DNA of 12,500 nt from Trachelipus rathkii (lineage: Eukaryota; Arthropoda; Malacostraca; Isopoda; Trachelipodidae). Positions 1-9,043 of the stretch are shown here, piece after piece. A program made the translations under genes and the position numbers. Numbering within the stretch: position 1 is the first letter of the stretch; every line of letters begins with the position of its first letter. The notes below the pieces were generated by a model. It ran no database searches, was not told where the DNA came from, and saw only the letters and a list, made by a program, of their open reading frames with translations. Location of the stretch: the NCBI GenBank assembly GCA_015478945.1, contig JABUQX010022026.1, positions 1 to 12,500 of the forward strand, given 5' to 3'.

Positions 1-929
1 GTAGGTCGGTGGTTGTGTCCCATGTTAGTCTGTGATGTAGGGAGGGGGAACAAAATGTGACGTCTCGTGAGGTGGGGGATTGGTTGGCTTGGGGAGGGAT
101 TCTGGTGGGGAGTTTTTTAGAGTTAAGGATATTCAGGGATTCCAATTCGTTAAGGATATGGTTACCCCGGGGATCGGATGTGTAGTCTTCATACCAGTCA
201 GTGTGGTGGGCGTTTAAGTCGCCTCCTAGGATGAGATTTGGGTATTTAGCTATTGTTGATAGGGGGGTGTGAGGTTATTTGGGGGCGGGTTTGGGGTGGT
301 AGGGTGGCGAATGTAAAGGTTGAAGATGTTGTAGGTGGTCTTGTTCAGGAGTATGGAACAAGATTGGGATTTTATTAATGCGGCGGGGAGTGGTGTGGAA
401 GTGTTAGTAGTTGTATTATGATATGGTATGCTGTTGTGGATCAGTTTTAAAAGGGAGTGGTGAGGAGGTTGGGAAGGGGAGTATATGGCATCGTAACCAT
501 AGAATGTGGGGAGAGGGGTGTTTTGGGCGAGGGAGGCTTCTTGTATGATAGCTATGTGGATATTTTTTTTTTCAGGAAATGTTTAAGTTCTATTGATTTG
601 TTGGTTAAGCCATTGATATTGAATTGTAGTATGTTGAGTGTTTGGGGATTAGGTTTGGTCGGAAGAGGGTTTTGGTTGGTGGTGTAGGGGCTACAGGTTG
701 TACAGGTGTAGCCCATATTGTATCTGGGGAGGGTTCGGAATGTTGAGCAGGTCAGGTGTACCCATTTTAGGCAACTAACACACAATGCTATTTAGTCCAA
801 CTTGTTTTTGGCAGATAGGGCAGTAATATTTAGGGGGACCCGGGTTGCTCTCGACATCTCCCGACCGTAGGAGGAGTATTTTCCCTACAATGAGAGTAAA
901 GACAGACAGAAAAGGCAGATTTTAGACAT
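1..929 (-). pseudogene. Non-LTR retrotransposon ORF: leader, 2A, PHD/RING-like cluster, AP endonuclease; frameshifted
   Basis: The protein would process itself by 2A skipping and nick target DNA with its endonuclease. It is visible in four frame segments. A 14-residue leader runs from the ATG at 929 to a TAG at 887-885. The 2A motif and first CPIC pair are in a second frame that stops at 777-775. CVSC, WVH and CTTC plus the endonuclease start (LNILQFNINGL, near 638-606) lie in a third frame that stops at 554-552. The next part, with IIQEAS (catalytic Glu near 540-538), is in a fourth frame ending at a TAG at 252-250. After a further shift, GGDLNAHHTDW (Asp 220-218, Asn 214-212) and SRDVTFCSPSL run open to the edge. 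One break lies beside a ten-A homopolymer (plus strand 561-570). The family match is by endonuclease motifs; the copy looks inactive, unless some shifts are sequencing errors. Confidence 0.8.
835..888 (-). other. 2A-like ribosome-skipping peptide motif
   Basis: Reading down from 888 on the minus strand gives V-G followed by KILLLRSGDVESNPGP. This contains the full 2A consensus D(V/I)ExNPGP (Asp 858-856, final Pro 837-835) preceded by the usual leucine-rich stretch. In known 2A sequences the bond between the last Gly (840-838) and Pro is not made, so two proteins come from one ORF. Such motifs are known from other non-LTR retrotransposons, including elements of trypanosomes, sea urchins and molluscs. 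Here it sits directly ahead of the CPIC of the cysteine cluster. The motif is intact, but the upstream leader is in another frame. Confidence 0.88.
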
Positions 930-1082
930 GGATAAATAAGTAGTAGGAGGACGATAGTAAAGTAGCGTAAAATATGACCTGTGGGCCTGGCCCTAGCCTG
1001 GCTCCTTTTGGGCGGTAAACCCTCCTGGTCGGAGGGGGGGGAATTGATTTGATGGTGCACTGCTTGAAAGAGTTACACATAA

Positions 1083-1139
1083 AAATATATAATATATATA
1101 TATATATTATTATATATATATATAATATATATATATTAT

Positions 1140-1172
<33 letters not shown>

Positions 1173-1207
1173 TATATATATACCGTGAATATATTAATAT
1201 TATATAT

Positions 1208-1245
<38 letters not shown>

Positions 1246-1328
1246 TATATAATACTATATTATATATATATATATATATAATTATATAATTATATATATA
1301 TATATATATATTATTATATAATATATAT

Positions 1329-1359
<31 letters not shown>

Positions 1360-1361
1360 TA

Positions 1362-1392
<31 letters not shown>

Positions 1393-1460
1393 TATCTATA
1401 TATATATATATTATATATATTATATATATATATATTATATATATTATATTATAATATATA
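1083..1460. repeat. (TA)n microsatellite, interrupted
   Basis: About 380 nt made almost only of TA dinucleotides with TAA/TTA phase slips and a few other bases (for example ACCGTGAA near 1182-1189). It separates the non-LTR 5' end from the left terminus of the hAT-like element. Open frames across it encode only Ile/Tyr runs and are not genes. Confidence 0.97.
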
Positions 1461-1471
1461 TAGTGGTGGTC
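1461..1471 (+). repeat. Left terminal inverted repeat (candidate)
   Basis: TAGTGGTGGTC lies exactly where the (TA)n tract stops. Its partner at 4210-4219 reads TAGGGTGGTC on the minus strand, the same apart from one extra T here. Similarity fades inside these ends. Confidence 0.55.
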
Positions 1472-1780
1472 TCACACAAATCAAATAAGATGTATATCTG
1501 AACGTCTAAGTTGTGACGTTTACCGTAAAAATACTCTATTTAAAGTTTGAAGTAAAAAAAATAACATTTAATGGTGACACATGCGCAAGGAAAGTTGCGC
1601 GTGGCTGAGTAAACTGTAGCGGGTTGTCAGTTGTGCTGTAGATGTTATAGGTGTTGGTTGTGTCAATATTTACGTGCTTGCCGTGTCATAATTATTTAAA
1701 TTTCTTATCTAGAATGTTTCAATCACTTCAAACAAGATCGGATACACCTTGTTTGGCTTATTGGGTAAATATCAGAAATC

Positions 1781-3934
1781 ATGATCTGTAGATCAAAACT
1801 TCCATTAATTGGTGATGTATTACGTCGTCTGCTTTGGCTGACACATAATAAGAAATCAGTAAAGGAGGCTTCAAATATAATATATTCTGAAATATATGAC
1901 TTCTGGGATAGAGCAAAGTTACCCACGAATGCCAAACAGGATGTTTTAACCAAGATTAGAAAGACATATGAACAATACAGATCACTTTTAAAATTGAAAT
2001 CAAGGAGAAGTCAAATACAAATTGAAAAACAGACTATCTTTAAAGAAAGCTTAAAATGATCTATTTGATATCGCACATGCAAACGCAATGAAAATAATAT
2101 CAAATGAAGAAGATAGAGTTTTTCTTAAAGTTCAGAGAGAAAAAGGTAGGCGAGGGTATATGAGTAATGTGGATAAAAAATATACTGTAAAACAAGAAAG
2201 AAAGCGTAAAAGGGAAGAACAAAAAAGTAATAGAATTAAAAGGGAAGTTCGTCGGCAGGAGGAACAATTACGTATTCTGCAAGAATGTACTAGTGTGGAT
2301 GGTGGTAGTTCCTCTAGCAGTGAAGAACTCCAACCTGGACCGTCAAGAGTCGAACCATGTAAGAGTTCAAAGGAGCGTCATAAAATCATAGCCCCTGACT
2401 TAGCAATGGCTTTGGATAGATCGAAAATGAGTGATCGACGTGCGATGTTAGTAGTAACAGCTACTGCAAATGCGCTTGGAAAAAAAGTTGATAATATTGT
2501 ATTAAGCAGAAGTACATTACGGTGGCGAAGGTCTGACGTTCGTAAAGCAATGGCTGAGGATATTAAACAAACATTTCCTGGTGGTTTACTGACATCTGTA
2601 CACTGAGATGGTAAGTTATTGTTGGATGTAACCGGAGAAGACAAGGTTGAACGTCTATCGATCGTCGTACATGGTGGAGGGAAATCAAAGTTGCTGGGTG
2701 TTCCAAAACTTTTGAGAGGAACCGGTACAAATGTTGCAGAAGTTGTAGTACAGTGCCTAAAAGATTGGAATTTGGAAGATAGCATTGTAGGAATGTGTTT
2801 TGACACAACAGCAAGCAATACTGGAACCAAAAAGTTTGGCTTGTAGGATTATGGAAGAGAAGCTGAAAAGAAGTCTTCTGGCCTTTGAATGTCGACATCA
2901 TATTCACGAAATAGTCATATCTGCTGCTTTCAGCAAATGTTACTGTATTTCATCAGGACCAGACATTGACCTGTTCAAACGTTTCCAGAAATTTTGGAAA
3001 AAATTAATAAAGAAAAGTATGAGATAGTGAGTATTAGTGATTCATGGACAGAAAATGTCTTAACTTTTTGTAGTGAGCAGTTAAAGAAAAGCCACCCACG
3101 GGATGATTATGAGAATATTGAGCTGAAACAGTTATTTATTTATGTGGGAACCTTAAGAAACGGTTTTCTTTTCGTAAACCTGGTGCTCTACATCGAGCAC
3201 GATGGATGGCACGAGTCATTTATTCATTGAAAATAGTCTTGTTTAGGTCGCAGTTTAATATGACAGAGCAAGAAGTAGCTGCAATGACAAGATTTGCTAA
3301 CTTTGCTGTAAGGTTTTATGTTCCCAATTTGTTTTCAGCCCCATCAGCAGCTTCAGCCCCAAGAAATGACTTGAAGTACCTTCAAGAGCTTGAATGCTGT
3401 GACGATTATGAATTATCAGTAATGGCTAGTAAAGCTCTCAAACGTCACTTGTGGTATTTAAGAGAAGAACTTGCAGCTCTTGCACATATGGATGATGAAG
3501 TACCAGTTGAAATAAAACGAAAGATGGCTGAAGCTCTGCATAAACCAAGAAGAACAAGTGTAGATAAGCCAGATAATCGTTTTGTATTTAAGGATGAAGA
3601 TCAACTTCATAACAAAACACTTGCCGACTTTATAACAGAATGCAGTCATTTATTCTTCAATAAATTATGTTTGGGCTCCACTTTTCTCAAGGTTGACCCA
3701 TTGGAATGGAACGAAAGAAAGGACTATAAGAATGCACAAGAAGTTACCAAATCAATAAATGATATCAACGACAATGCCGAAAGAGCTATTGCACTAGTGC
3801 AAAACTATAATAATCACCTAACAAAGAACGAGTAGGAAATGCAATAAATTCTTAAAGTTATAGAAAGACACAGGGAAAAATTTCCAGGAATATCAAAGAA
3901 ACAGCTGAAAAAGAGTTATGAAAATAAGAAATAA
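1781..3934 (+). pseudogene. hAT-like transposase, degraded by frameshifts and stops
   Basis: A DNA-transposase relict that would have cut and joined element ends. Segments in order: LPLIGDVLRRLLW (from 1781); a shift near 2055; a basic, Lys/Arg/Glu-rich, probably coiled region (about 2088-2280); a Ser-rich linker; SDRRAMLVVTATANAL. An in-frame TGA at 2604-2606 falls just before DGKLLLDVTGED (Asp 2607-2609). MCFDTTASNTG (Asp 2802-2804), a shift near 2830, ACRIMEEKL, ECRHHI (2887-2904), a shift near 3000, RDDYENIELKQL, a shift near 3170, PGALHRARWMA, HLWYLREELAALA and NDNAERAIALVQ (Glu 3779-3781) follow. TAG at 3833-3835 and TAA at 3845-3847 precede the natural-looking end at 3932-3934. The Asp, Asp, Cys-Arg-His-His and late Glu are consistent with an RNase H-like transposase fold. 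It is not active as read. Confidence 0.65.
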
Positions 3935-4209
3935 ACATATAATAAGTAATAAAAATTAAATAAATGAATTGAATAAGTTGTGGAGTAGACCTCTTGGGGA
4001 TACCACATTAAAAAAAACGCACCTGTTATAGCTACCTCAGGGGTGGTATGGAAAAGCTATGTATTCCTATATTTCAACAGCATTGTGTCACTATTAAATA
4101 TTGCTCAATCAGCGTAAAAATTTAAATACAATCTTTTGATATCATACCTCATAATTTGCAAGGTTCAGACTGCCAAATAAAGGGAAAAAATTTTTTCATA
4201 AGAAATTTG

Positions 4210-4216
4210 GACCACC

Positions 4217-4219
<3 letters not shown>
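4210..4219 (-). repeat. Right terminal inverted repeat (candidate)
   Basis: GACCACCCTA on the plus strand is the inverse of TAGGGTGGTC and pairs with 1461-1471. It abuts a (TA)n tract immediately to the right. Confidence 0.55.
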
Positions 4220-4279
<60 letters not shown>

Positions 4280-4289
4280 ATATATATTA

Positions 4290-4337
<48 letters not shown>
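4220..4337. repeat. (TA)n microsatellite
   Basis: About 118 nt of nearly pure TA with TAATA phase slips in the middle. It separates the hAT-like element from the SINE head. Reading frames through it are Ile/Tyr artefacts. Confidence 0.97.
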
Positions 4338-4340
<3 letters not shown>

Positions 4341-4793
4341 TCGGTGGCGCAGTGGGTTGAGTGGTGCGTTTGCACGCTTAGGGTCGTGAGTTCGAATCCT
4401 CGTCAAACGGGATTTGTACTTTCGACTAGTCACCAGGACGGACACGAAAAATTGCCGTTTGTAGGAGATTTTCTGTAATTCATTACAGTTTACAACATAG
4501 TGTATTAATACACTAATCTCAATACCCTCACCTCACTCATCCATAGCCAACACATACAACGGTACAACCTTTAATACACATACAGACACCTACATTCCTA
4601 TTCGCCTCACGCACAGTAGGTCTGTGAGTCCAGAGCCTAGCCATGCCCACTGATGGCTGGAATATCTTGACTTGGTCCAGACTGAGGCTGGGGTTACTAT
4701 CACCCTGATAACTGTGCACCTTTCCACTTTGTATGGGCCCACTGGTCGGGAAAAACATAAAATAGTAACCTTTCCCCCGATTGTCGTGGTAAA
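4338..4793 (+). mobile_element. tRNA-derived SINE with (TAAC)n tail
   Basis: The unit starts directly after (TA)n with a tRNA-like head (about 4339-4410) carrying RNA polymerase III A and B boxes. A body of about 380 nt follows and then a (TAAC)n tail from 4794. A pol III promoter at the head, no coding capacity and a simple-repeat tail are hallmarks of a SINE, moved in trans by a LINE. The body holds two adjacent perfect palindromes (4473-4488 and 4498-4515). At about 455 nt before the tail it is long for a tRNA SINE, so a conserved central domain or a LINE-derived 3' part is possible. I do not recognise the family. Confidence 0.8.
4345..4399 (+). promoter_or_regulatory. Internal RNA polymerase III promoter (A and B boxes) of the SINE
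   Basis: A box TGGCGCAGTGG at 4345-4355 fits TRGYNNANNNG. B box AGTTCGAATCC at 4389-4399 matches GGTTCGANTCC at all but the first base. The spacing of about 33 nt between boxes is normal for a tRNA gene, so the promoter may still work. Confidence 0.8.
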
Positions 4794-4794
4794 A

Positions 4795-4893
<99 letters not shown>

Positions 4894-4898
4894 TAACT

Positions 4899-4947
<49 letters not shown>
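4794..4947 (+). repeat. (TAAC)n tetranucleotide tail of the SINE
   Basis: About 38 copies of TAAC with one irregular patch near 4892-4900 (TAATAACTTA). The tract begins at the 3' end of the SINE body, so it is best read as the element's tail, grown by slippage. It passes directly into (TA)n. Confidence 0.95.
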
Positions 4948-4991
<44 letters not shown>

Positions 4992-5083
4992 ATATATATA
5001 TTATTATACATATTATACTTATATATATAATATATATATAAATAAAAAAATTTTATAAATTATAATTATTAATAAATTTAAAT

Positions 5084-5135
<52 letters not shown>

Positions 5136-5336
5136 TATGGTAATATATATATATGGTATATATATATATATGGTATATATATATATTGAATATATATATT
5201 TGTTTATAATATATATATTATATATATATATATATATATATTATTATTATATATATATATTATATTATATTATATATATATATATATTATAATTATATAT
5301 TATATATATATATATATTATATATATATATATATAT
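4948..5336. repeat. (TA)n-rich low-complexity tract
   Basis: About 390 nt of TA repeats with A/T-only interruptions. Near 5139-5173 GG dinucleotides recur every 16-17 nt, forming a small higher-order repeat (TATATGGTATAT). It ends where the minus-strand LINE 3' end begins, so its right part may be that LINE's simple-repeat tail. Confidence 0.93.
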
Positions 5337-6283
5337 TACTTACATCTTACATCCGCTCCCAGGGAAGGCTCATTATGAGCCTGTCAGCACGGCCAACCTT
5401 CTTCTTCCACTCCTTCTATTTCCAAGACACGTTCTTCGATTCAGCTGAATCATAGATTGGAATTCTTGATGTTTCTCAGCGTCTCTACGGGTCCTTCCAT
5501 TTTCTTCCGTGGTCTTCCTTAGTCTGCCTCTTCCGGTCTCAGTCCCTACTCTTCCTGGCACTGCCACGCTTCATCCTTTCCAATGTCCCCACCACCATAG
5601 TCTTGCTACATCTACTTTGTTAATAATAGGTATTACTCCTATACCTTCTCTAATTCTTTCGTTTCTAACTCTGTCCCTCCTGGTCTTTCCGGCCATCGCT
5701 TCAATACATTCATTTCAGCAGTCTGCACTCTGCTCTCTTCTCTTGTTGTCATACTCACGTTTCTCCCATAGAGGAAGAACGGTGTTTAAAATACTCTCGA
5801 AAATTTTTTCTATCACCTCCTCCAATCCATTAATCCCTGATGATAGGATAACAAAGCTTAACTGTTTCTCCGTACTTTCAATTCTGCTCGCAATTCCAAG
5901 GCACTTCCTCCTCTCTAACCAAAACATTCCAACCAGATTACTTGTAATTTCTCACGTTTTTAATCACACACAATCCACCTCTCATCAACTCTTCCTGCTT
6001 CTCCTGTCACTTACATAATTTCTGTTTATCTCCGTTCATGCCAGCGGCAGGAGCTCCTCCATACGATTCACCCGGGGATTACCTGGCCGCCACTTTACTC
6101 TCAGTTTACTATAAAAAGCCAACACCACCCTCCTCAGTTTATATCCATCTTCACTCCAGCACGCCAGGTCATCCGCATAAGCCATCACATCTCCATCCAA
6201 GTCCTCCACCTCCTCCCTCACTGCCCTAATTACCACATCCAAATATGCTACAAACAGAATTGGTGACAATACACTTCCCTGCT
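5337..6283 (-). pseudogene. 5'-truncated LINE reverse transcriptase and 3' end, decayed
   Basis: On the minus strand the fragment opens inside the RT domain with KQGSVLSPILF (Gln about 6281-6279), then GDVMAYADDLACW with the catalytic Asp pair at 6173-6168. Downstream, pieces in shifting frames recall LINE C-terminal regions: GLCVIKNVRNYK, ERRKCLGIASRIEST (near 5910), ESILNTVL, ARLWWWGHW, GTETGRGRLRK (near 5545-5515) and a likely end LPWERM near 5350. Many stops and shifts show it is dead. The 5' cut at (TA)8 and the 3' simple repeat fit ordinary LINE insertion with 5' truncation. The clade is not settled; it differs in wording from the non-LTR element at the left edge. The plus-strand open frame at 5509-6018 is a shadow. 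Confidence 0.78.
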
Positions 6284-6329
6284 TATATATATATATATTA
6301 CAGAGAGGTGCACCCGCAACTTTTTTTTT

Positions 6330-6545
6330 AGTCCGCAATTCGCAATTCCGCTAACTTTTTGGGCATTCCCAGTTCGCAATTCCGCAACTTTTTTCTGTTT
6401 CGCCAGTCCGTTAACGCAATTCCGCAACTGCGCAACTTTTTCTTTTTCGCCAGTCCGCTATCGAAATTCCGCAATTCCGCAACTTTTTCTGCTTCGCCAG
6501 TCAGCTATCGCAAATCAGCAAATTCTATCGCTTATAATTTTTTTT
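6330..6545 (+). repeat. Degenerate minisatellite, period about 47 bp
   Basis: Four to five units each begin with CAGTCCG or similar, contain GCAATTCCGCAACTTTTTCT and end in TTCGC. Boundaries: 6370-6403 (34 nt), 6404-6450 (47 nt), 6451-6497 (47 nt), and a diverged unit from 6498. A partial unit lies at 6330-6369. Inside the units the shorter word GCAATTCCGC also recurs. No coding sense. Confidence 0.85.
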
Positions 6546-6697
6546 TTTCACTACTGAAGGCTGCCAGAGTCCGCTAACCATTTATTGTCAGTTAAAAACA
6601 TAATTTCAGATAAAATTATCTTACAATTTATATATTTATTTAATTTTATATTTTAATGTTATTTTTATAAACAAAATTAATAATCTTTATAACATAG

Positions 6698-6738
<41 letters not shown>

Positions 6739-6832
6739 TATATATATATATATATATATTATAATATATATATATTATTTATATAGTATATATATTATAT
6801 ATATTATATATATATATATTTATTAAGAAAAA
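6546..6832. other. AT-rich spacer with (TA)n, no gene seen
   Basis: After a short mixed stretch (CTGCCAGAGTCCGC near 6560) the sequence is A/T-rich noncoding DNA, with a (TA)n tract at about 6703-6820. It ends at TTAAGAAAAA just before the TG of the copia LTR. I see nothing coding. Confidence 0.8.
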
Positions 6833-7193
6833 TGTAGTTATTCCTTACCATTCGATTTATTCTCGAAGATATTACTGGTTTGGAGTTTTTTATTTCCATT
6901 TTTAATTTGGATTGAAGATGTCATAAATTTATGATATAAGTTTCTTTTTCTTGTTCTTGATTTGTTCTTGTTCATATATATATCTTTCTTTATTTATTCC
7001 TTCTTGATTTTTATTATTTGTTACTTTGTTTATTTTTTATTTACTTTTACTTTTTTATAATATTTAAATTTTATTTCTTTATTTTTAACCATAAATTACT
7101 CAATTAAGATTATAATCAAATTTTCACCTATATTATAATAATTCTATATCAATTTTTTCTGTAATGAGAAGAAATGATTATAAGAATTTATCA
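6833..7193 (-). repeat. 3' LTR of the copia element
   Basis: The copy is 361 nt, TG at 6833-6834 and CA at 7192-7193, the standard LTR ends. It matches 11878-12231, including a block of 174 nt identical by eye (6984-7157 against 12022-12195). Differences cluster toward the two ends. On the minus strand it begins TGATAAATTC and ends AACTACA. It is very AT-rich, like the rest of the element. Confidence 0.92.
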
Positions 7194-7726
7194 TTCTTCC
7201 ACCTCTCTGCTTCTTCAAATTTGTTTTTTGTCATCTTACATTTGAAGAAGTTCTTATTTGCTGTTTTATTTTCATTTTCATCCTTTACTCTTCTAGAGAT
7301 TACACTTTTCATTTTTTTATTATGTAATTCTTTGGTGAAAATATCAGCAAATTGATCATTACTATTCACCCATTCTATTTCTTTTACTTCCTGATTATTT
7401 AGATATTCTCTTATTGCTGATATGATGATCCTCATGCTTTTAATTTTTGATTGTCTTTCTGACATTAGAGTATCTACAAGTGTCTTACTATCTGTTCTTA
7501 TAATTATAGGTATCTTATTATTAGTAATTTCTTCCCACATTTTTTGAATATATAATGTTTGTTCAATGCCTTCAAGTAAACTATTTGCCTCTGCTTGTAT
7601 AACTGAATGATTCACTTTCTTTGATTTATTTGATTTCCACATTATGGGTATCATTTTTCCTTTATTATCTACAGCAAATATAATACATCCTAGTTGTGTT
7701 TTATCTCCCTCTCTATTAGCAAATGA
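7178..7726 (-). pseudogene. RNase H domain, C-terminal end of Pol
   Basis: RNase H degrades the RNA strand of the RNA-DNA hybrid in reverse transcription. The open run from the ATG at 7654 has 158 codons. Acidic residues are visible at QAEANSLLEG (Glu22), IIRTDSKTLVDTL (Asp55) and DQFADIFTKEL (Asp104, the copia-type ADxxTK ending). The frame is already open upstream, with FANREGDKTQLGC and FAVDNKGK, back to a TGA near 7732-7730. The expected first catalytic Asp would lie just there, where the frame is disturbed. It shares the RT frame but is separated from it by about 55 nt full of stops. Its 3' end overlaps the polypurine tract and enters the LTR, with the stop at 7178-7180. Confidence 0.8.
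7194..7208 (-). promoter_or_regulatory. Polypurine tract (plus-strand DNA primer site)
   Basis: On the minus strand AGAGAGGTGGAAGAA ends exactly at the TG of the 3' LTR (7193). Fourteen of its fifteen bases are purines. This is the normal place for the RNase H-resistant primer of second-strand synthesis. Confidence 0.8.
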
Positions 7727-7783
7727 TGATCACATATGTTATTTAATTTCTCAATCTCTCTCATTATTTATTGAGTATTATAT

Positions 7784-9043
7784 TTAATCTTTCTGTATTT
7801 TTTTATTATCTATTAAGTTCTTTAATAATCTTTTACTCAGTTCTTTCTCCTTGCTCATTTTACTAACTATATACGCTAAATCTGGTCTTGTATTTCTTGC
7901 CATCCAATTTAATTTACCTATTAATTGTTGGTATTCTTTTACTTCTCTTTTATTAAGTTTTCTATTTTCTTTTGTTTTTATTTCATTAATTTTAATCTTC
8001 TCCCAGTAACTATTTTGCTCCATCATTATCATGTTTTCCTTCTGACATAATTGAACTCCTAAATATTTAAATGATTCGGAACTACTTTCTCCTATTTCAA
8101 AAATATTTTTTAATTTATTTATTATATTGTTTTCAAATTTTTTACTTCCTACCCATAAAATATCATCTACATGTGTACATAATAATCCTTCTATATTAAT
8201 TGAATCTTTCATTATAAATAGTGTTGGTTCCATTTTACTTTGTTTTAGACCTAACTTAATTAATTGTTTTTTCAATGATAAATACCACATCATAGCAGCA
8301 TCTTGTAATCCATATACGGTTTTATTCAGTCTCCAAAGTTTACCATTGTCAAATTCTGGTGGAGGTTTTAGATATACTTTTCTTGTTATTATATCTCCTT
8401 GTAAGTATGCTGCTGAAATATCCATAGCATTTATTTTCCATTTCTTTTCTTGAGCTATGGTTAGTATCATTTTCATTGCTTCAGATGAGACCGTTGGTGC
8501 ATCTGTTTTTTCTTCAACTTTTTCTTCATATCCTTTAGCTACCAATCTAGCTTTAAATTTTTTCTTATTATTCTGCAATAATTTTTCACTAATTACCCAT
8601 CTTACATTAATTGCTCTTTCACCTTTATCATTTACTTCTTCAAAGACCTTGTTCTTCTTCCAATTTTCTATCTCTTTCATTTTGGCTTGTTTAATTTCTT
8701 CATTTGAATGATTATAATAACTTTGATTTATCTCCTCATCTTCATCTTCAATATCTATTTCATCTATTCTCTCCTCACTTGCATCCAACGATTCTTCCTC
8801 GCTATTTTCTTCATTTTCAATTACATCTAATTCATATATTTTTTCAAATTCTTTCAAATCTATATCATATATTCTATTTGTATTTAAATTACGTATGTTA
8901 TAACATCTATTATATTTTTTACTAGTTGCTTTTCCAGCTCTACTAATAACATAACAATTTAATATATCTTCATTATTCTTTAATTTCATTTCATAGAATT
9001 TACCTGTTTTCACATTTTTCCAATCAATTTCTTCAATATTCAT
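7784..9043 (-). pseudogene. Copia-type reverse transcriptase domain
   Basis: The first ATG is at 9043; about 419 codons are open to a TAA at 7786-7784. An acidic linker (ENEENSEEESLDASEE and later Asp/Glu runs) comes first. The copia RT follows: INVRWVISEK, KFKARLVAKGY, MDISAAYLQGD (catalytic Asp near residue 209), VYGLQDAAMMWY, THVDDILW (catalytic Asp pair near 294-295), FKYLGVQL and GKLNWMARNTRPDLAYIVSKMS. These are the ordered RT blocks of Ty1/copia, including the TRPDL signature. VYGLQDA in place of the common VYGLKQA, and HVDD in place of YVDD, mark a divergent metazoan branch. The domain itself is unbroken, but in-frame stops at 9080-9121 cut it from integrase, and a shift near 7790 cuts it from RNase H. 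Confidence 0.9.

Larger units (their letters stand above)
1..1065 (-). mobile_element. Non-LTR retrotransposon, Jockey/I/CR1-like, 5' portion (continues off left edge)
   Basis: Read on the minus strand this is the head of a LINE-type element: about 130 nt of untranslated leader (roughly 1065 to 930), a start codon at 929, a 2A-like motif, a cysteine cluster, then an AP-type endonuclease that runs off the window at position 1. The RT would lie outside the window. The 5' limit is an estimate: GC-rich sequence, including a run of nine G on the plus strand, gives way to AT-rich sequence near 1065-1083. Non-LTR copies are usually 5'-truncated, so a copy that keeps its leader is of some note. Clade assignment rests only on the arrangement of a zinc-finger-like cluster followed by the endonuclease and is tentative. 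Confidence 0.8.
1461..4219 (+). mobile_element. hAT-like DNA transposon relict with terminal inverted repeats
   Basis: The unit is about 2.76 kb. It begins TAGTGGTGGTC and ends with the inverse of TAGGGTGGTC; the ends match over ten bases if one T is skipped, and both fit the YARNG terminal pattern known for hAT transposons. It encloses a broken plus-strand transposase (1781-3934), with about 250-320 nt of noncoding sequence at the left and 285 nt at the right. Both flanks are (TA)n, so an 8-bp target duplication cannot be told from the microsatellite. The superfamily call is an inference from the ends plus RNase H-fold-like residues in the protein. Confidence 0.6.

Noticed and set aside
830..1060. 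Minus-strand open frame of 76 codons over the 2A region
   Set aside because: It reads the 2A segment in the wrong frame (ending CREQPGSP). It spans the leader, but the NPGP frame and the following CPIC cluster explain the sequence better.
1049..1252. Plus-strand open frame of 67 codons
   Set aside because: It is Ile/Tyr repeats from the (TA)n tract; the same applies to frames at 4156-4389 and 12216-12404.
2378..2907. Minus-strand open frames of 150 and 114 codons
   Set aside because: They are shadows of the plus-strand transposase, which carries recognisable motifs.
4339..4410. Functional tRNA gene
   Set aside because: A and B boxes are present, but the arms do not pair well, no 3' acceptor strand follows, and it continues into a body with a (TAAC)n tail, so it is a SINE head.
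5509..6018. Plus-strand open frame of 169 codons
   Set aside because: It is Leu/Ser/Pro-rich without domains and antiparallel to LINE RT fragments whose motifs are clear on the minus strand.
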